Below are positions 15,443 through 16,555 of a stretch of 16,555 nt of DNA, in pieces. The notes beneath the pieces were generated by a model. It was not told the DNA's origin. It worked only from the letters and a program-made list of their open reading frames with translations, and ran no database searches. The position numbers were made by a program, and so were the translations under genes. The stretch is from Pseudomonadota bacterium (GTDB taxonomy: Bacteria; Pseudomonadota; Gammaproteobacteria; Xanthomonadales; Xanthomonadaceae). Positions within the stretch are counted from its first letter, which is position 1, and each line of letters begins with the position of its first letter. Location of the stretch: contig JAFAFF010000045.1 of the NCBI GenBank assembly GCA_023423605.1, forward strand, positions 1-16,555. The letters are read 5' to 3'.

Positions 15443-15625
15443 ATGGGTAAGGGTGACCGCAAGACCGCCAAGGGCAAGCGCTACAACGCCAGCTACGGCA
15501 ACGCCCGTTCGCACGCGGTGAGCAAGGCCGCCGTCGGCGCCGCTGCGCCGGTTGCCAAGAAGACCGTGGCCAAGGCTCCGGCGAAGAAGGCCGTTGCCAA
15601 GAAGGCGGTCGCCAAGGCCAGCTGA
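15443..15625 (+). CDS. 30S ribosomal protein THX (bTHX) family with Lys/Ala tail
   Basis: The 60-residue basic protein begins MGKGDRKTAKGKRYNASYG, which matches the THX motif known from Thermus (GKGDRRTRRGKIW..GTYGKYR). In Thermus, THX is a 26-residue peptide in the head of the small ribosomal subunit. Here the motif (residues 2-24) is followed by an Ala-rich linker and a histone-H1-like tail of KKAVAKA-type repeats (about 39-59) that the Thermus protein lacks. It is a monocistronic gene with a strong ribosome site, a leader with hairpins, and a strong terminator 20 nt after its stop. The tail could bind rRNA or nucleic acid more generally. The THX assignment rests on the N-terminal motif. 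A nucleoid-type H1-like protein is the alternative. Confidence 0.82.
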   Translation: MGKGDRKTAKGKRYNASYGNARSHAVSKAAVGAAAPVAKKTVAKAPAKKAVAKKAVAKAS

Positions 15626-15645
15626 TCGCTGACCGGCAGCACACG

Positions 15646-15677
15646 AAAAACGCGGCGCCTGGCGCCGCGTTTTTTTT
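15646..15677 (+). terminator. Rho-independent terminator after the THX gene
   Basis: An A-run (15646-15650) is followed by the GC stem CGCGGCGCC (15651-15659) with GGCGCCGCG (15661-15669), and then eight Ts (15670-15677). This is a textbook intrinsic terminator. The A-run makes it potentially active for minus-strand transcripts as well. Confidence 0.95.
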
Positions 15678-15679
15678 GG

Positions 15680-15730
15680 AAGGGGGACGGAGGCAGTTAA
15701 TTTCAATTAACCACCTCCGTCCCCCTTTTT
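15680..15730. repeat. Long nested palindrome (GGGGGACGGAGG type), also possible terminator
   Basis: The outer arms of 14 bp are perfect: AAGGGGGACGGAGG (15680-15693) and CCTCCGTCCCCCTT (15714-15727). Inside a 2x2 CA/CA internal loop, GTTAATT (15696-15702) pairs with AATTAAC (15705-15711). Five Ts close it at 15726-15730. I recall similar GGGGACGGAGG hairpins as dispersed elements in Stenotrophomonas-like genomes. Here it could end both the THX transcript and the minus-strand fatty-acid gene that stops at 15735. Confidence 0.75.
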
Positions 15731-15734
15731 CGGG

Positions 15735-16555
15735 TCAGGCGACGGGTTCGCGCAGTACCGGCGAATCCCAGCCCGGGCGTGGCGCGAAGCGGTCGCCATA
15801 GCGCTGCTGCAGGACCTTCAGGCGTTCCACCAGGGCATCAGCGCCGGTGGCACGGATGTACTGCACCGGGCCACCGCGGAACGGCGCGAAACCGGTGCCG
15901 AAGATCACCCCGGCGTCCAGCAGGTCGGCATCGGCCACCACGCCATCGTGCAGGCACGCCACCGCTTCGTTGAGCAGCGGCAGGATCAGCCGGTCTTCCA
16001 GGTCGGCAGGCGCCTGGTAGTCCCTGGCCACCTCCGGCTTCTTCGCGCGGCCGTTTTCCCACGTGTAGATGCCCTGGCCATCCTTCTTGCCACGCTTGCC
16101 CTGTTCGACCGTCTGCAGTGCTGCCGGAATCTGCAGGCCCAGGAACGGGGCCAGTTCCTCGCCCACGCCTGCCGCCACGTCCAGGCCCACGGTGTCCAGC
16201 AGCTCGATCGGCCCCATCGGCATGCCGAATTTCACCGCCGCCTTGTCGATCACCGGGCCCGGGATACCTTCGGCGTAGGCCGTTGCCGCTTCCAGCATGT
16301 ACGGGAACAGCACGCGGTTGACCAGGAAGCCGGGGGTGCCGGCCACCGGCACCGGGAACTTGCCGAGCGCCTTGCAGAACGCCGCCAGCCGACGCTCGGT
16401 TTCGGCGGCCATGCCGTCGTGATGGATGATTTCCACCAGTGGCATCTGCGCCACCGGGTTGAAGTAATGCAGGCCGGCGAACTGCGCCGGACGCTGGATA
16501 TGGTCGCGCAGTTCCACCAGCGGAATGGACGAGGTGTTGGTGGTCAGCAGCGCGT
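15735..16555 (-). CDS. Fatty-acid oxidation multifunctional enzyme, C-terminal part (3-hydroxyacyl-CoA dehydrogenase)
   Basis: Only the last 273 residues are in the window; the gene continues beyond base 16555 and its start is not visible. The 3-hydroxyacyl-CoA dehydrogenase domain enters at LLTTNTSSIPL, followed by GLHYFNPVAQMPLVE (catalytic His codon at 16467-16469), the GTPGFLVNR motif and the C-terminal dimer domain with FGMPMGPIELLDTVGLDV. A second C-terminal repeat follows (about 16010-15800, GVIFGTGFAPFRGGPV), as in FadB/FadJ alpha subunits. These enzymes normally carry an N-terminal enoyl-CoA hydratase half, which would lie outside the window. Role: NAD-dependent oxidation of 3-hydroxyacyl-CoA in beta-oxidation. 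FadB and FadJ cannot be separated from this part. The GTG at 16517 is internal. Confidence 0.93.
   Translation of the reverse strand, partial: ALLTTNTSSIPLVELRDHIQRPAQFAGLHYFNPVAQMPLVEIIHHDGMAAETERRLAAFCKALGKFPVPVAGTPGFLVNRVLFPYMLEAATAYAEGIPGPVIDKAAVKFGMPMGPIELLDTVGLDVAAGVGEELAPFLGLQIPAALQTVEQGKRGKKDGQGIYTWENGRAKKPEVARDYQAPADLEDRLILPLLNEAVACLHDGVVADADLLDAGVIFGTGFAPFRGGPVQYIRATGADALVERLKVLQQRYGDRFAPRPGWDSPVLREPVA

Overview
The window is a gene-dense, GC-rich stretch of a gammaproteobacterial chromosome. It is most likely from Stenotrophomonas or a close Xanthomonadaceae relative. The reasons are the SMAG-like GTAG palindromes behind mfd, the G+C-rich codon use, the type of gltX, zur and THX proteins, and the long GGGGGACGGAGG-type intergenic hairpin. 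The genus is inferred from these signs and was not tested by any search. No integrase, transposase, phage gene, CRISPR array, tRNA or rRNA was seen.

Layout, left to right. Positions 1-8619 are all on the + strand: mfd (transcription-repair coupling factor, 5' end missing), a pair of SMAG-like repeats, creD (inner-membrane protein), a secreted M28 zinc peptidase, gltX (glutamyl-tRNA synthetase) and zur (zinc-sensing Fur-family repressor). Positions 8620-8919 are a convergent intergenic region packed with a 23-bp-phased repeat array and two identical 58-bp copies that each carry a perfect hairpin. Positions 8920-12359 (minus strand) are a three-gene operon, tetR - MFS pump - membrane-fusion protein, with a palindromic operator candidate at its head. 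Positions 12552-14765 (minus) are a TonB-dependent receptor with two His/Asp-rich loops. Diverging from it, 14918-15331 (+) is a small MerC-type membrane protein. The gap between the two holds two sequences that match the gammaproteobacterial Zur box. Then come a ribosomal THX-type small protein with an H1-like Lys/Ala tail (15443-15625), a strong terminator, a long nested hairpin, and the C-terminal part of a fatty-acid-oxidation multifunctional enzyme on the minus strand, cut by the window end.

The biological thread is zinc. Zur keeps all eight metal ligands known from E. coli Zur, at exactly matching spacing. The receptor/MerC pair about 6 kb away looks like its target. The neighbouring GluRS has lost all four ligands of the E. 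coli structural zinc site. I infer that the window holds a zinc sensor, a zinc-independent form of an essential enzyme, and a candidate outer-membrane plus inner-membrane zinc acquisition unit. The other parts are housekeeping (DNA repair, translation, lipid oxidation) and a drug-efflux-type operon. I did not find a wholly new system. The most notable items are the Zur-box-flanked receptor/MerC pair and the phased intergenic repeat array.
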